Shown here one piece after another: positions 31,665 to 41,429 of a DNA stretch of 41,429 nt. The stretch's first letter is position 1. Each line of letters starts with the position of its first letter. The notes under the pieces were generated by a model that worked only from the letters and a program-made list of their open reading frames with translations, was not told the origin of the DNA and searched no databases. The stretch is from Paulinella micropora (lineage: Eukaryota; Cercozoa; Imbricatea; Euglyphida), in the NCBI GenBank assembly GCA_009731375.1, contig BJOX01000304.1, positions 32,684 through 74,112 on the forward strand. The letters are read 5' to 3'. The position numbers and the translations under genes were made by a program.

Positions 31665-34135
31665 ATGTCTGCGCACCAAGAGCTTCTCACAGTCCGTGTG
31701 CGTCTTCCGGTCAGGGAATTTGGTGAGGCTTATGCCAAACAAAAATGGCCTGATGACTGGAAGACGAGGGAGATTGAGGGTACTGTTTCTCGACAGTATG
31801 GTCGTACAAAAGACAAGTTTTGGATGAAGTGGGATGCGGAGGATGAAGACGATTCCATGATGATTGCTTCGGAGATTATCAAATACAGAATTGAAGGGAG
31901 TGGCTCTGCCGATAACGGCATACTTGGGCAAGGCCAGGAAATCGACGGAGATGCCAAAAATGCAATAAATGCTGGGTAGACTTGTTTTTCTTGAACCTCG
32001 AATTTTTCTTGTGATGTCGAATGGTTTCTCTGCGTGTTTGCAGTGAGGACGGCTTGATACCCAGCGACCCTGATGACGATGACTATGTGTACCTATCCCT
32101 ACCTGGTTTCAGCTATTTTGTGCAATTTGCTTCTGTTTTGTTGTCGGCCAAGGACGATGCTGGAAGTATAGTAGATTTCTGTACTTCCATACATGCATCG
32201 GCGTTGGCTGTCAGTATTCCTTACTGTACTGTTTTCCAACAGACCGCCAGAGTCGGGGGATGAGTCGGGTAGTTCAATCGATGAAGAGGATCAAAAAGAA
32301 GGAGATATGGACAACAAACGAGCCCCTCATCCCAGCGACTCACTTGTCAGTGACGATGATGTCGAAGAAGATAAGGGGTCTGGTGAAGACGAGGAGGAGG
32401 ATCCGGCACTAGAGATTGACGAAGGCGATAGCCTACCTGCCAGTGAGTTCAAAGATGTCAAAGAATGGAAGGTGGGTGTTGCACCTCCTCGTGTGCTGCC
32501 GGCATTCGAAGGGCAGTCCAGGGCATCACTTTCTGTGCGTTCCCCCGACCTCCTCAGTATGGTGGATATTTTCTTTATGTTCTTACCCACGCAATTCTGG
32601 CAGAATGTCACAAGAAACACCAACAAGTATGCAACCTGGAAACGTAATCTCAACCCCTCAGAGCGTCAGCGGCCTTGGGTACCCGTGACACTATCTGACA
32701 TACTTTCATTTTTGGCGATCCTTATAATGATGGGGGTGATGGGGTTGCCTGCTGAAACAGATTATTGGATTGGCGCTGTGTCAGACTTCTGGCAGTGGCC
32801 AGACCTTGCAAGCATCATGGGGTACGTGAGGTATCAGAATATCAAACGTTATTTTCATCTCACTGACCCCCGTCTGGCAGCTCCTCGTGACTCCCCTCAG
32901 TATGACAAACTTTTCAATGTTCGAGTCTTTATTGAGATTATACAAGAAAATTTTCCTAGGCTGTGGGAATTGGGTCAGTGGGTGTCAATCGACGAGAGAA
33001 TGATCCCTTTTAAAGGGCGTACCTACCTCAGGCAATACTTACCGAAAAAACCCATCAAATGGGGATTCAAACTGTTTGCTCTGTGCTGTTCAGTAACAGG
33101 CTATTTTTATACGCTGCTTTGTTATGAGGGTGAGGGAACGGTGCAGGACGATTCTGGGCACGGAATGACGTATGCAGTTGTTATGAAGCTTTTAGACCTA
33201 GCCGGCATCGACCAAAGCGGCAGGATCATCGCTTTAGATAGGTTTTACACAGGGCTGCAGTTGTTTTTTGACTGTGTCCTAAAGAGGGGCATCAACTGCA
33301 TTGGCACTGTTGTCAAACCCAGGCTGAGGGCGGCAAAGGAGCTACTGGACAAAGTCAAGAGGAATAGTGACCGGGGCACGTCCGCAATGGCCACTTGGAG
33401 TCATAACGGAGTCACTATGCATGCTGTTGCTTGGAAAGATACCCAGGTGGTTTATTCTTTGTCAACTGTGTTGGGGGGTACCATGAGCCACGTCGAAAGG
33501 AGGCTGCATGGGGGGGGGGGGGGGGGGGGGGGCGCAGATTNNNNNNNNNNNNNNNNNNNNNNNNNNNNNNNNNNNNNNNNNNNNNNNNNNNNNNNNNNNN
33601 NNNNNNNNNNNNNNNNNNNNNNNNNNNNNNNNNNNNNNNNNNNNNNNNNNNNNNNNNNNNNNNNNNNNNNNNNNNNNNNNNNNNNNNNNNNNNNNNNNNN
33701 NNNNNNNNNNNNNNNNNNNNNNNNNNNNNNNNNNNNNNNNNNNNNNNNNNNNNNNNNNNNNNNNNNNNNNNNNNNNNNNNNNNNNNNNNNNNNNNNNNNN
33801 AAAAAACACGCAAAGACATGCTCAAGGAACTTATTGAGGGTTTGGTGTCTTATGCGGGGCTTTTTGGAGGTTCTAGGAGCGCAGCGAGGGGCAAGCGTGT
33901 GATATGCCCTGGCCATTTGGTAAGTCTTACAAACGAGGCGAGTGATGGTAAGCGCGGCGCGGGTAAGCAGAACTCGGTTTGTTGTGCGGTGTGTGCTAGT
34001 AATGGAATCCGCAAGCGTACCAGTGCTTATTGCAGCGATTGTCGCTATTTTTTTTGCCGAACTGGAGAATGTTTTCCGTGGCACACAGTCAATCATTTCG
34101 TTCCATCTGGGAAATGTAAGAGGCAGCCGTTGTGA
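31665..34135 (+). CDS. piggyBac transposase (DDE_Tnp_1_7), three exons
   Basis: Proposed exons are 31665-31975, 32044-32088 and 32243-34135, with GT-AG introns of 68 and 154 bases and matching phases. The N-part is acidic. The catalytic domain has the first Asp in SIDERMIPFKGRTYL (about 32985-33025) and the second in IIALDRFYTGLQLF (about 33225-33265). WKDTQVVYSLSTVLGG follows. The third catalytic Asp should fall in the N gap (33541-33800). After the gap a Cys-rich C-terminal domain reads CCAVCASN, then CSDCRYFFC and WHTVNH, the DNA-binding zinc domain typical of the family. No internal stop is visible outside the gap, so the copy may be young. It would cut and paste elements at TTAA-like sites. 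Confidence 0.85.
33509..33800. other. poly-G run and assembly gap inside the transposase gene
   Basis: About 22 Gs are followed by CGCAGATT and 260 Ns. The G run is not expected in this gene and is probably a read or gap-closing artefact. Confidence 0.85.
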
Positions 34136-34329
34136 CAGTGATTGTCAAGGTTTTATTAGTTATTAAAGAACGGTTTTTTTACACAATTAGCTTCCACCGG
34201 GTTTAGTTCAATTGAATTTAATAATATAACTGTCAAAAACCACAAATAGGGATTAAAAAACTTGAAATTGGGTCGGATCCCCAAACGTGGCTTTAGATCC
34301 CCAAAAGTGGCAAACCGGTTAAGGGTTAG

Positions 34330-35317
34330 AATACTTTTTCATAGTCAAATTGTTAATATCAAGACCGTTGAAGTCAACAGAAATAAAAGTGCAGAATTGC
34401 GGGGCATACAGTGTGCATATTCCGGTCAGATTATCATTCGTATTGATATTCCACTACCGGTAGTTGAATAGTATGATAGTAATATATAGCAATGCCCAGG
34501 GTATATCATAATATTAATATCACCTAGTCGGGCTGACTCAATCATCTCAAGTTATGATTACCCGCCGCTCAGCAATTGGTTGATTAATACTCAGGCTGTT
34601 AGAACTAATAATCTTAATTAATAGTTAGCGGACCGGCCGTATCGGAGTGAGGTGACGGTGTCGGTATATCAGACTGAGCACTTTAACGACTGGCCAAAAT
34701 CACTACCGTTGACGTTTCACTGTTTTTGACTGGCCCGTTAGATTCTCCTCTGCACGACGTTTCGACTTCACTAACTAGTTCAAGTTTCGATTTCGTTCAG
34801 AAATCATCGGACTTCAAACGATCAAGTCAAAGTTCTTCGGACTTCAAACGATCAAGTCAAAGTTCTTTTTAGAAAAGACTCATGATTAACTATTGCTTTT
34901 TTCCCACTCTATTGCCTTTTCCCCTGATTTCCCGTGAAACACGCACGTTGCGGTAAATTTGTGGATAAGGAAGCAAAAGTGACGGAAAACCGTGATATTT
35001 TGACTTGCTTTTTACATCATAACTGAGGAAACTTAGGCTCAAGTTTCCAAATGCAAAAATCAGACACTTGAACTTATAAGTTAGACTTGAAGTCATGCTT
35101 CACTTGAAGTGCTTTACAGCTGCTTCAAGTCACGCAAGCTCACCAAACTCAAACAACCGTACTTTGCAACACAAGTCTGCAAACAAGTAGACTCTCAAAT
35201 CTACGTAAATAAACGAAGTGACCTCTCTGCTATTTCATTCTTTGGCTTTGCAAGTTTCTTCCTCTTACTGACTTGCTTTCCTGCGGAGGCTGTGTGGATC
35301 GAAAATGAGATTCGGGT
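34330..35317. other. intergenic, no gene seen; short tandem duplication
   Basis: A 30-base unit (core CGGACTTCAAACGATCAAG) is tandemly repeated at about 34809-34868. ACTTGAAGT-like words recur at about 35070-35115 and also at 17030-17085. No supported gene. Confidence 0.4.
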
Positions 35318-38300
35318 CTAATTGCTGACCGCCACTGGCTTATCCCAGACATATATATTATTTTGTGCTCTGCGTCCTTGAGCTAATATCGCTCCCTTAT
35401 CTACTGGAATGGGCTTATCAAGCAAAATGATCTGTTCGTTCTGATGCAGTACTGCATTTCCTGCATGATCCCATGTGGCAGTGGATATAAGGGTGTAAGG
35501 CAAGTCTGGGTTATAAACTGCATTTCTGGCAACCACATCTATCTCCTCTCCGACACCTGCTAACTGTACTGACATCTGACCTTTCAGTGATGTTGTTATG
35601 ATACTGTTAGCTGTCCTGAACTTAGATTGTCCTTTCACTAAATTAGTGAACAGTTCTTTGTTGGGTGATATGTTTGTGCTACAAGCACTATCGTCAACTA
35701 TACTATCTTTCGACAGATTGACCATAGCATGGGCATTGTGCATGATACTACCACCTTCATTTATTTCCTCATCCTCTTCTTCTGCTCCCGGTTCTTCAAT
35801 CGGCTTGGTCTGGGGACAGGACCTAAGATCTCTTGAATGTAAGGGTGCGAATTAGTATAAGCGATATAAGGAAAACCTATGGCAAACTGGGTAGCGTCTA
35901 CATCCTCACTTCTGATACACATGTTGACTACATACTGTTCTATGACTGTACGTAATCCTGAGTAAAAGACGTTTATCGTTTCATCCCGGTTGTATGCTCC
36001 CGCCGATCTGAAATCGACTGCGAAACTCCCCCGGTGAATGGTGTCAAACAACTGAGTGAAGTAACTCTCTATCCTACCCGGTTGGTTGTTAGGCGGCGAT
36101 GTTACCCTGGGGTTAGCCGTAGGAACACTACCTCTGTCCTGTGTACTAGCACTGGCTGGCTCTGTACTACTCTTTGCTCTACTTATGGGGCGTGTAGTAG
36201 ATGTAGTCTGATCTGTACTACTTTTACTGCTAGCTTGACTAGCCGCTTGAGGCCCTGTTGTGCTACCGTAGAGCTACTACTTGCTGCCTGTGCTGGGAGT
36301 AATGATGACAATGCTTTAACATCAAGGTAGGACCTATAGCTACTCTTTCCCCTTCGTCTGATAACAGTTTCTGCCCCGCTGTCATCTGAATCTACCCTGT
36401 CTTTACTACCTGGGGTATCTGGGGTTTCCGTAGCTATTCTTCTTTCGTATCCTATCTCCTTGAGTTCCGATTTAGTGAGATAATTTGAAGGGGACATCCA
36501 CTTATTTGGGAATTGACCATACTGACTGCTGTCTGGGTTTGTCCAATCTCCCGGGGTAGGTTCCACTTCCTCATCTTCTCTCTCTGATCGGTCGGTTCTT
36601 GCTGTCTCATTTACTCCCTCGTCTAAGCTCTCACTCTGACTAGCTTCTGTTGGTGCTGGGCTAACTGGCTGAGCACTATCCATTTTGACTACATGAGGTG
36701 ATCTAGGCCTATCACTGTTCACGCATAAGGCCATAGTTCCTACCTTGAGCTCGTCAGCTGGGATTTGATCAGAGATCTCTGTTAGATAAGGAGGGGGCAC
36801 GGGACATCCATCTTTATCCCTAGGGATCCCACTATACACTCTATCATACATTACTGGATCTCTTATCTCCGCTAATGCTGCTACCATGAGAGCTTTTGCT
36901 TCATCAGTCATCAAAGGGCTCTTGTCTGAGTCAGGTCTGAGTTTGGGTTTGTGAAACACACAGTTCTTAAACCTCAGCAACCTCCAGGCTGCGCTTGTTC
37001 CCGGACCTCCCCTTCTTGCTAAGCCTAGAGTCCATTTGCATCTCTTTCCTGTATCCCTAACTATGCCTTCACATCGCTTGTTGTCTGTGATCAAGAACTC
37101 CTCTGGGATTCTACCTTTCTCGATCTCCATACCTTAGCATAGTTTAGATTAACTGGTTCAATGGGGACTGTGTCAGGGGGAGCAACCCCAAATAACTCTG
37201 TTAATACTAAAGAAAGATCTCTCCCTAAATGCCTACTCTGAGCTTCAAGCAAAGCGTATTTCCGCGGAAAGTCACTTGAGAAGTATGGGACATGAAGGAT
37301 GCTAGGATCTATCCCTCTGAATTCTTGTGGGGGTCTAGTTAAGGGTTTATAATTAACTGTCTGTTGAGTGAGGGGAATGGGGATAGGAATAGGGTTTGTC
37401 TGAGGTCTCTTCTTGCTCTCCCTCTTCTTTATCTCCACATTCGTATGCACCCACTGAATGAGTTGTAGAGAATCGTCAGGTTCATCATTTTCATCTTTCT
37501 GACTCTCATGATCTGACTGTTCTGACTCTACGCCCTCATTATCCTGTTGATCTACTTACTCTCTTTCCTCCTGTGATGACTCACTCTCTTTTTCTTCCTG
37601 CTCCTCACCTACACAAATGAACTTCCCTTTCCTAGGTCCTTTCTTTCTGTTCATTGTGGTACCCTTTCTTGGTTTGTGTTTAGAGTTAGGTTTTTCAGAA
37701 GAGCTGTCTTTGTGAGTGGGCTTTTTGGGTCTGTCAGTGTATTTTGGCTTACCTGTCTTTCCCTGTCTAGCAGTTATGCTTTTAGTAAAAGAACATTCAG
37801 CTCCTGTATGTCTGACACCTCTTTTGCCCTCAATCTGTTCTAGCACATCTAGAAGTACATTCATAACACATGTGTCCAGCTTGCTTGCAGCAGCATTTTA
37901 ATTCAGAATCTTTCGTCGTCGAAATGTGTTAAATACTACCTGCTTGCCTCTCTGGGGTGTTATCACTTCTTTGTATAATTTTTCGTTGTTGTGTTCTTGT
38001 GCTACCTGAACTATCTTCAGGGTTAACTGTCTCCAGTCCCATCTTGCATCCATATGTTGCCATGTTGTGTACAAAGTTGACATAGGGACATAGGGTCTAG
38101 GTGTTGCAGTAACCTAAATAACTTCTTACATTTCTTGTAGTCTGACTCAGGCCTACCTTCGTCTATCTCAACCTGTCTGACTAGTGTCTCTTGTACTTTG
38201 TTAGCCATGTCTCTACTCTATTCATAGAACTAGGCCTCTGCATAGCATCTAGCTTGTCAATTCTACCTTCCTTATGTCGTCTAAACCCCTATACTTGTCA

Positions 38301-38730
38301 ACAATGGCTTTCCAGAATTTGGCAGGATCACCTTCTGCTTCTGACAACAATGCCATAGCGTCCGGATTCTGCTGGCAGGAAGAAATAAGATATGCTAGCA
38401 ACTCATCTTTTAGTTCTCTTCTTTTCCTCGTGATTTCGTTTTTCTCCTCTTCCTTCCTAAGACCTTCAAGGCTTCTTCATCTATCTCTCTTTGTGTCACA
38501 GACAAAGACGGTGACTTTTTAACAGAAGATGGTGACGGTGCAGACTCACTCTTGACATCACTAAGGAATATAATTGGTCTTCCTTCCAAGCAATTAATTA
38601 ACTGTGGGTTAACTATTCTGAGAATTGCTATCAAAGTAGTCTCGTACGTCTTAAAGTCTTTTACGTTTCTAGGTAGAGGGGGAATTTTCAGGTCTAGTTT
38701 CACTTTCGGTTGGTGTGTAGGTATAGACAT
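35318..38730 (-). pseudogene. degenerate copia-like retroelement, Gag and protease-like region
   Basis: Broken minus-strand frames run from ATG 38730 leftwards. The first (38730-38410) has a Gag-like start (KVKLDLKIPPLPRNVKDFKTYETTL). Lys-rich segments follow (37864-37556). A long frame (37450-36183, one frameshift near 37125) carries a small Cys/His motif (KRCEGIVRDTGKRCKW then KNCVFH) and a Ser/Glu-rich part. A further segment lies at 36051-35761. The last (35743-35318) has DDSACSTNIS followed by YNPDLPYTLISTATW, the pattern of a copia-type retropepsin and downstream region, with Ala where Gly is usual in D-S/T-G. No integrase, reverse transcriptase or RNase H follows, so the element is truncated at about 35318. 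The copia assignment rests mainly on the protease-like part. Confidence 0.5.
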
Positions 38731-39497
38731 CGTACCTTATTGCTTACCCCAAAGCTACTTGACTGGGACTTGTTGTGCGAACGTCGGCTACTCGAACGCC
38801 AAACCACTTGTACTGGCGACTGGTCCCGTCGGTTTTGGGATCTTTCACCACAGCCGGGAAAGAGTCCAACGTCGGCAAACGGAACGACGACAATGAGTAG
38901 GGTACTGAGTAGTTGTCGATCGTAAACGACAGAGCTACTGCAAGGGTCCGACTCACAAACTGATTAAAGCCAAGCCTGTTGCACTGAGGTAGGTGCCGGT
39001 ACCGTCGTAACCGGCAGCACTGGTGATCTGGATTGGCAGTAGGGCCACTGTTCACGGAACGTCCCTCTTGGGACTCTTGACGCCTCGAAGGGCTGGCAGA
39101 CTGAGCTCGACAAGCCTCCGACTACCACCCACTGCTCTGAGACTCAGCTCACCACGCACAGGGCCTCATCAGCTACCTATCAGCCACACACAGTAAACAG
39201 AAATTAGTTCAGTCTGTTCTGGCACGAAACACTAACGAGACAACGTCCCTCTGGGTGTTCTTGCCAGCCGAAGTTTCTTCGTTGTTCGGAGATACTCTCC
39301 GAAGGGTCTTGCGCTAGCGGCGCTTCAAGGCTTCAAGAGTCATAACCTGATAAGTACATACGAAGTACCAGGCGAAGAATAACTTTAATGATTATACTTT
39401 AACAGTAACGGATGACTAAAACGATTGGTAGCCTGGTCTTAATAACAGAACAATAACTGGACACACTTAATGGGGGCAGATATACCCACTCGGTCCA
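37829..39497. repeat. 1,669-base direct duplication, copy 1
   Basis: No difference from 39508-41176 was seen by eye, with identical translations throughout. It holds the start of the Gag-like ORF and its upstream non-coding region, and ends exactly at the 10-N gap (39498-39507). Confidence 0.95.
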
Positions 39498-39507
39498 NNN
39501 NNNNNNN

Positions 39508-41176
39508 CTCAATCTGTTCTAGCACATCTAGAAGTACATTCATAACACATGTGTCCAGCTTGCTTGCAGCAGCATTTTAATTCAGAATCTTTCGTCGTCG
39601 AAATGTGTTAAATACTACCTGCTTGCCTCTCTGGGGTGTTATCACTTCTTTGTATAATTTTTCGTTGTTGTGTTCTTGTGCTACCTGAACTATCTTCAGG
39701 GTTAACTGTCTCCAGTCCCATCTTGCATCCATATGTTGCCATGTTGTGTACAAAGTTGACATAGGGACATAGGGTCTAGGTGTTGCAGTAACCTAAATAA
39801 CTTCTTACATTTCTTGTAGTCTGACTCAGGCCTACCTTCGTCTATCTCAACCTGTCTGACTAGTGTCTCTTGTACTTTGTTAGCCATGTCTCTACTCTAT
39901 TCATAGAACTAGGCCTCTGCATAGCATCTAGCTTGTCAATTCTACCTTCCTTATGTCGTCTAAACCCCTATACTTGTCAACAATGGCTTTCCAGAATTTG
40001 GCAGGATCACCTTCTGCTTCTGACAACAATGCCATAGCGTCCGGATTCTGCTGGCAGGAAGAAATAAGATATGCTAGCAACTCATCTTTTAGTTCTCTTC
40101 TTTTCCTCGTGATTTCGTTTTTCTCCTCTTCCTTCCTAAGACCTTCAAGGCTTCTTCATCTATCTCTCTTTGTGTCACAGACAAAGACGGTGACTTTTTA
40201 ACAGAAGATGGTGACGGTGCAGACTCACTCTTGACATCACTAAGGAATATAATTGGTCTTCCTTCCAAGCAATTAATTAACTGTGGGTTAACTATTCTGA
40301 GAATTGCTATCAAAGTAGTCTCGTACGTCTTAAAGTCTTTTACGTTTCTAGGTAGAGGGGGAATTTTCAGGTCTAGTTTCACTTTCGGTTGGTGTGTAGG
40401 TATAGACATCGTACCTTATTGCTTACCCCAAAGCTACTTGACTGGGACTTGTTGTGCGAACGTCGGCTACTCGAACGCCAAACCACTTGTACTGGCGACT
40501 GGTCCCGTCGGTTTTGGGATCTTTCACCACAGCCGGGAAAGAGTCCAACGTCGGCAAACGGAACGACGACAATGAGTAGGGTACTGAGTAGTTGTCGATC
40601 GTAAACGACAGAGCTACTGCAAGGGTCCGACTCACAAACTGATTAAAGCCAAGCCTGTTGCACTGAGGTAGGTGCCGGTACCGTCGTAACCGGCAGCACT
40701 GGTGATCTGGATTGGCAGTAGGGCCACTGTTCACGGAACGTCCCTCTTGGGACTCTTGACGCCTCGAAGGGCTGGCAGACTGAGCTCGACAAGCCTCCGA
40801 CTACCACCCACTGCTCTGAGACTCAGCTCACCACGCACAGGGCCTCATCAGCTACCTATCAGCCACACACAGTAAACAGAAATTAGTTCAGTCTGTTCTG
40901 GCACGAAACACTAACGAGACAACGTCCCTCTGGGTGTTCTTGCCAGCCGAAGTTTCTTCGTTGTTCGGAGATACTCTCCGAAGGGTCTTGCGCTAGCGGC
41001 GCTTCAAGGCTTCAAGAGTCATAACCTGATAAGTACATACGAAGTACCAGGCGAAGAATAACTTTAATGATTATACTTTAACAGTAACGGATGACTAAAA
41101 CGATTGGTAGCCTGGTCTTAATAACAGAACAATAACTGGACACACTTAATGGGGGCAGATATACCCACTCGGTCCA
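39508..41176. repeat. 1,669-base direct duplication, copy 2
   Basis: It begins exactly after the N gap and repeats copy 1 to the end, then continues into unique sequence. The Gag-like ORF in it (40409-40089) is a duplicate of 38730-38410. It is probably an unmerged contig overlap rather than a second biological copy. Confidence 0.95.
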
Positions 41177-41316
41177 TTAAGGTGGATTGGCATTAGTTAT
41201 TCTGATAGTGGATCTAATCGCATAACCCGGTTAAGTACATAGATATATTAGTTACCAAATCTATAGCGAGTCTAACAAATAATAATAATAATAATAATGG
41301 TAATAATAATAATAGT

Positions 41317-41350
<34 letters not shown>

Positions 41351-41429
41351 GTGCTTCTCTGTCAATGGCTGATGCATTTCTGCACATGCGCCTCCATCGT
41401 CTCACCCGTGAGGGGAGTACGAAGAATTG
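41177..41429. repeat. right flank with (TAA)n microsatellite
   Basis: A TAA/TAG array at about 41277-41350 lies in otherwise unremarkable sequence. Confidence 0.9.

Larger units (their letters stand above)
31384..34325 (+). mobile_element. piggyBac element, near complete
   Basis: The inverted termini CCCTTAACCGGTTT (left) and AAACCGGTTAAGGG (right) are perfect. Subterminal copies of ATCCCCAAAAGTGG occur twice near each end. A TTAG direct repeat (31380-31383, 34326-34329) is the apparent target duplication in place of the usual TTAA. The element is 2.94 kb long, including an N gap of 260. Confidence 0.88.

Noticed and set aside
37829-41176. LTR pair of the retroelement
   Set aside because: The duplicated block includes Gag coding sequence, is bounded by the N gap, and shows no PBS or polypurine tract at the expected places.

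Overview
The window is a eukaryotic nuclear scaffold. The host gene at 19.9-28.7 kb has GT-AG introns with consistent phases, microsatellites are extensive (TAA, ATGT, GATA, GA, TG, GAA), and piggyBac and copia-like elements are present, with five N gaps. The sequence alone does not identify the species. A protist, alga or early-branching animal would all fit.

Region 1 (about 0.96-15.25 kb, perhaps to 15.7 kb) is an endogenous, decaying polinton-like virus (PLV). It carries the double-jelly-roll virus morphogenesis set: major capsid protein, penton-like minor capsid protein, adenain-type protease and packaging ATPase. It also carries a small glycine/lysine-rich virion-type protein, a two-helix membrane protein, a very large phage-like fibre ending in a peptidase S74 intramolecular chaperone, and a retroviral-type (rve) integrase. 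Most genes are on the minus strand, and a plus-strand pair (lysine-rich protein, integrase) starts from a shared AT-rich promoter region at 13.54-13.61 kb. Nearly every gene has one or more in-frame stops or 1-2 base frameshifts, so most are annotated as pseudogenes with the breaks located. No polymerase, helicase or primase is visible. A family of related hairpins with GATATTT/AACATC arms sits at gene ends, often overlapping the stop codon, and resembles the palindromic 3'-end signals of mimiviruses and virophages.

Region 2 (about 15.7-19.9 kb) has no gene I can support. It holds ATGT and CAA/GAT microsatellites, a 275-bp fold-back repeat and an AT-rich diverged tandem repeat.

Region 3 (19.89-28.70 kb, minus strand) is one host gene, an RBBP6/Mpe1/SNAMA homologue (DWNN, CCHC zinc knuckle, RING, Gly/Arg/Pro-rich tail). 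I reconstruct 11 coding exons whose phases all agree and whose total length is divisible by three. Its introns are filled with GATA, GA, TG and GAA arrays and include two partial copies of exon 7.

Region 4 (about 28.7-34.4 kb) holds an unrecognised coding-like stretch (29.4-30.8 kb), a TTAA-flanked MITE, and a near-complete piggyBac element (31384-34325) with a three-exon transposase gene, Cys-rich C-terminus and TTAG target duplication.

Region 5 (about 35.3-41.2 kb, minus strand) is a 3'-truncated, degenerate copia-like retroelement (Gag and retropepsin-like region). The stretch 37829-39497 is repeated without any difference I could find at 39508-41176 across a 10-N gap, which looks like two contigs that overlap but were not merged.
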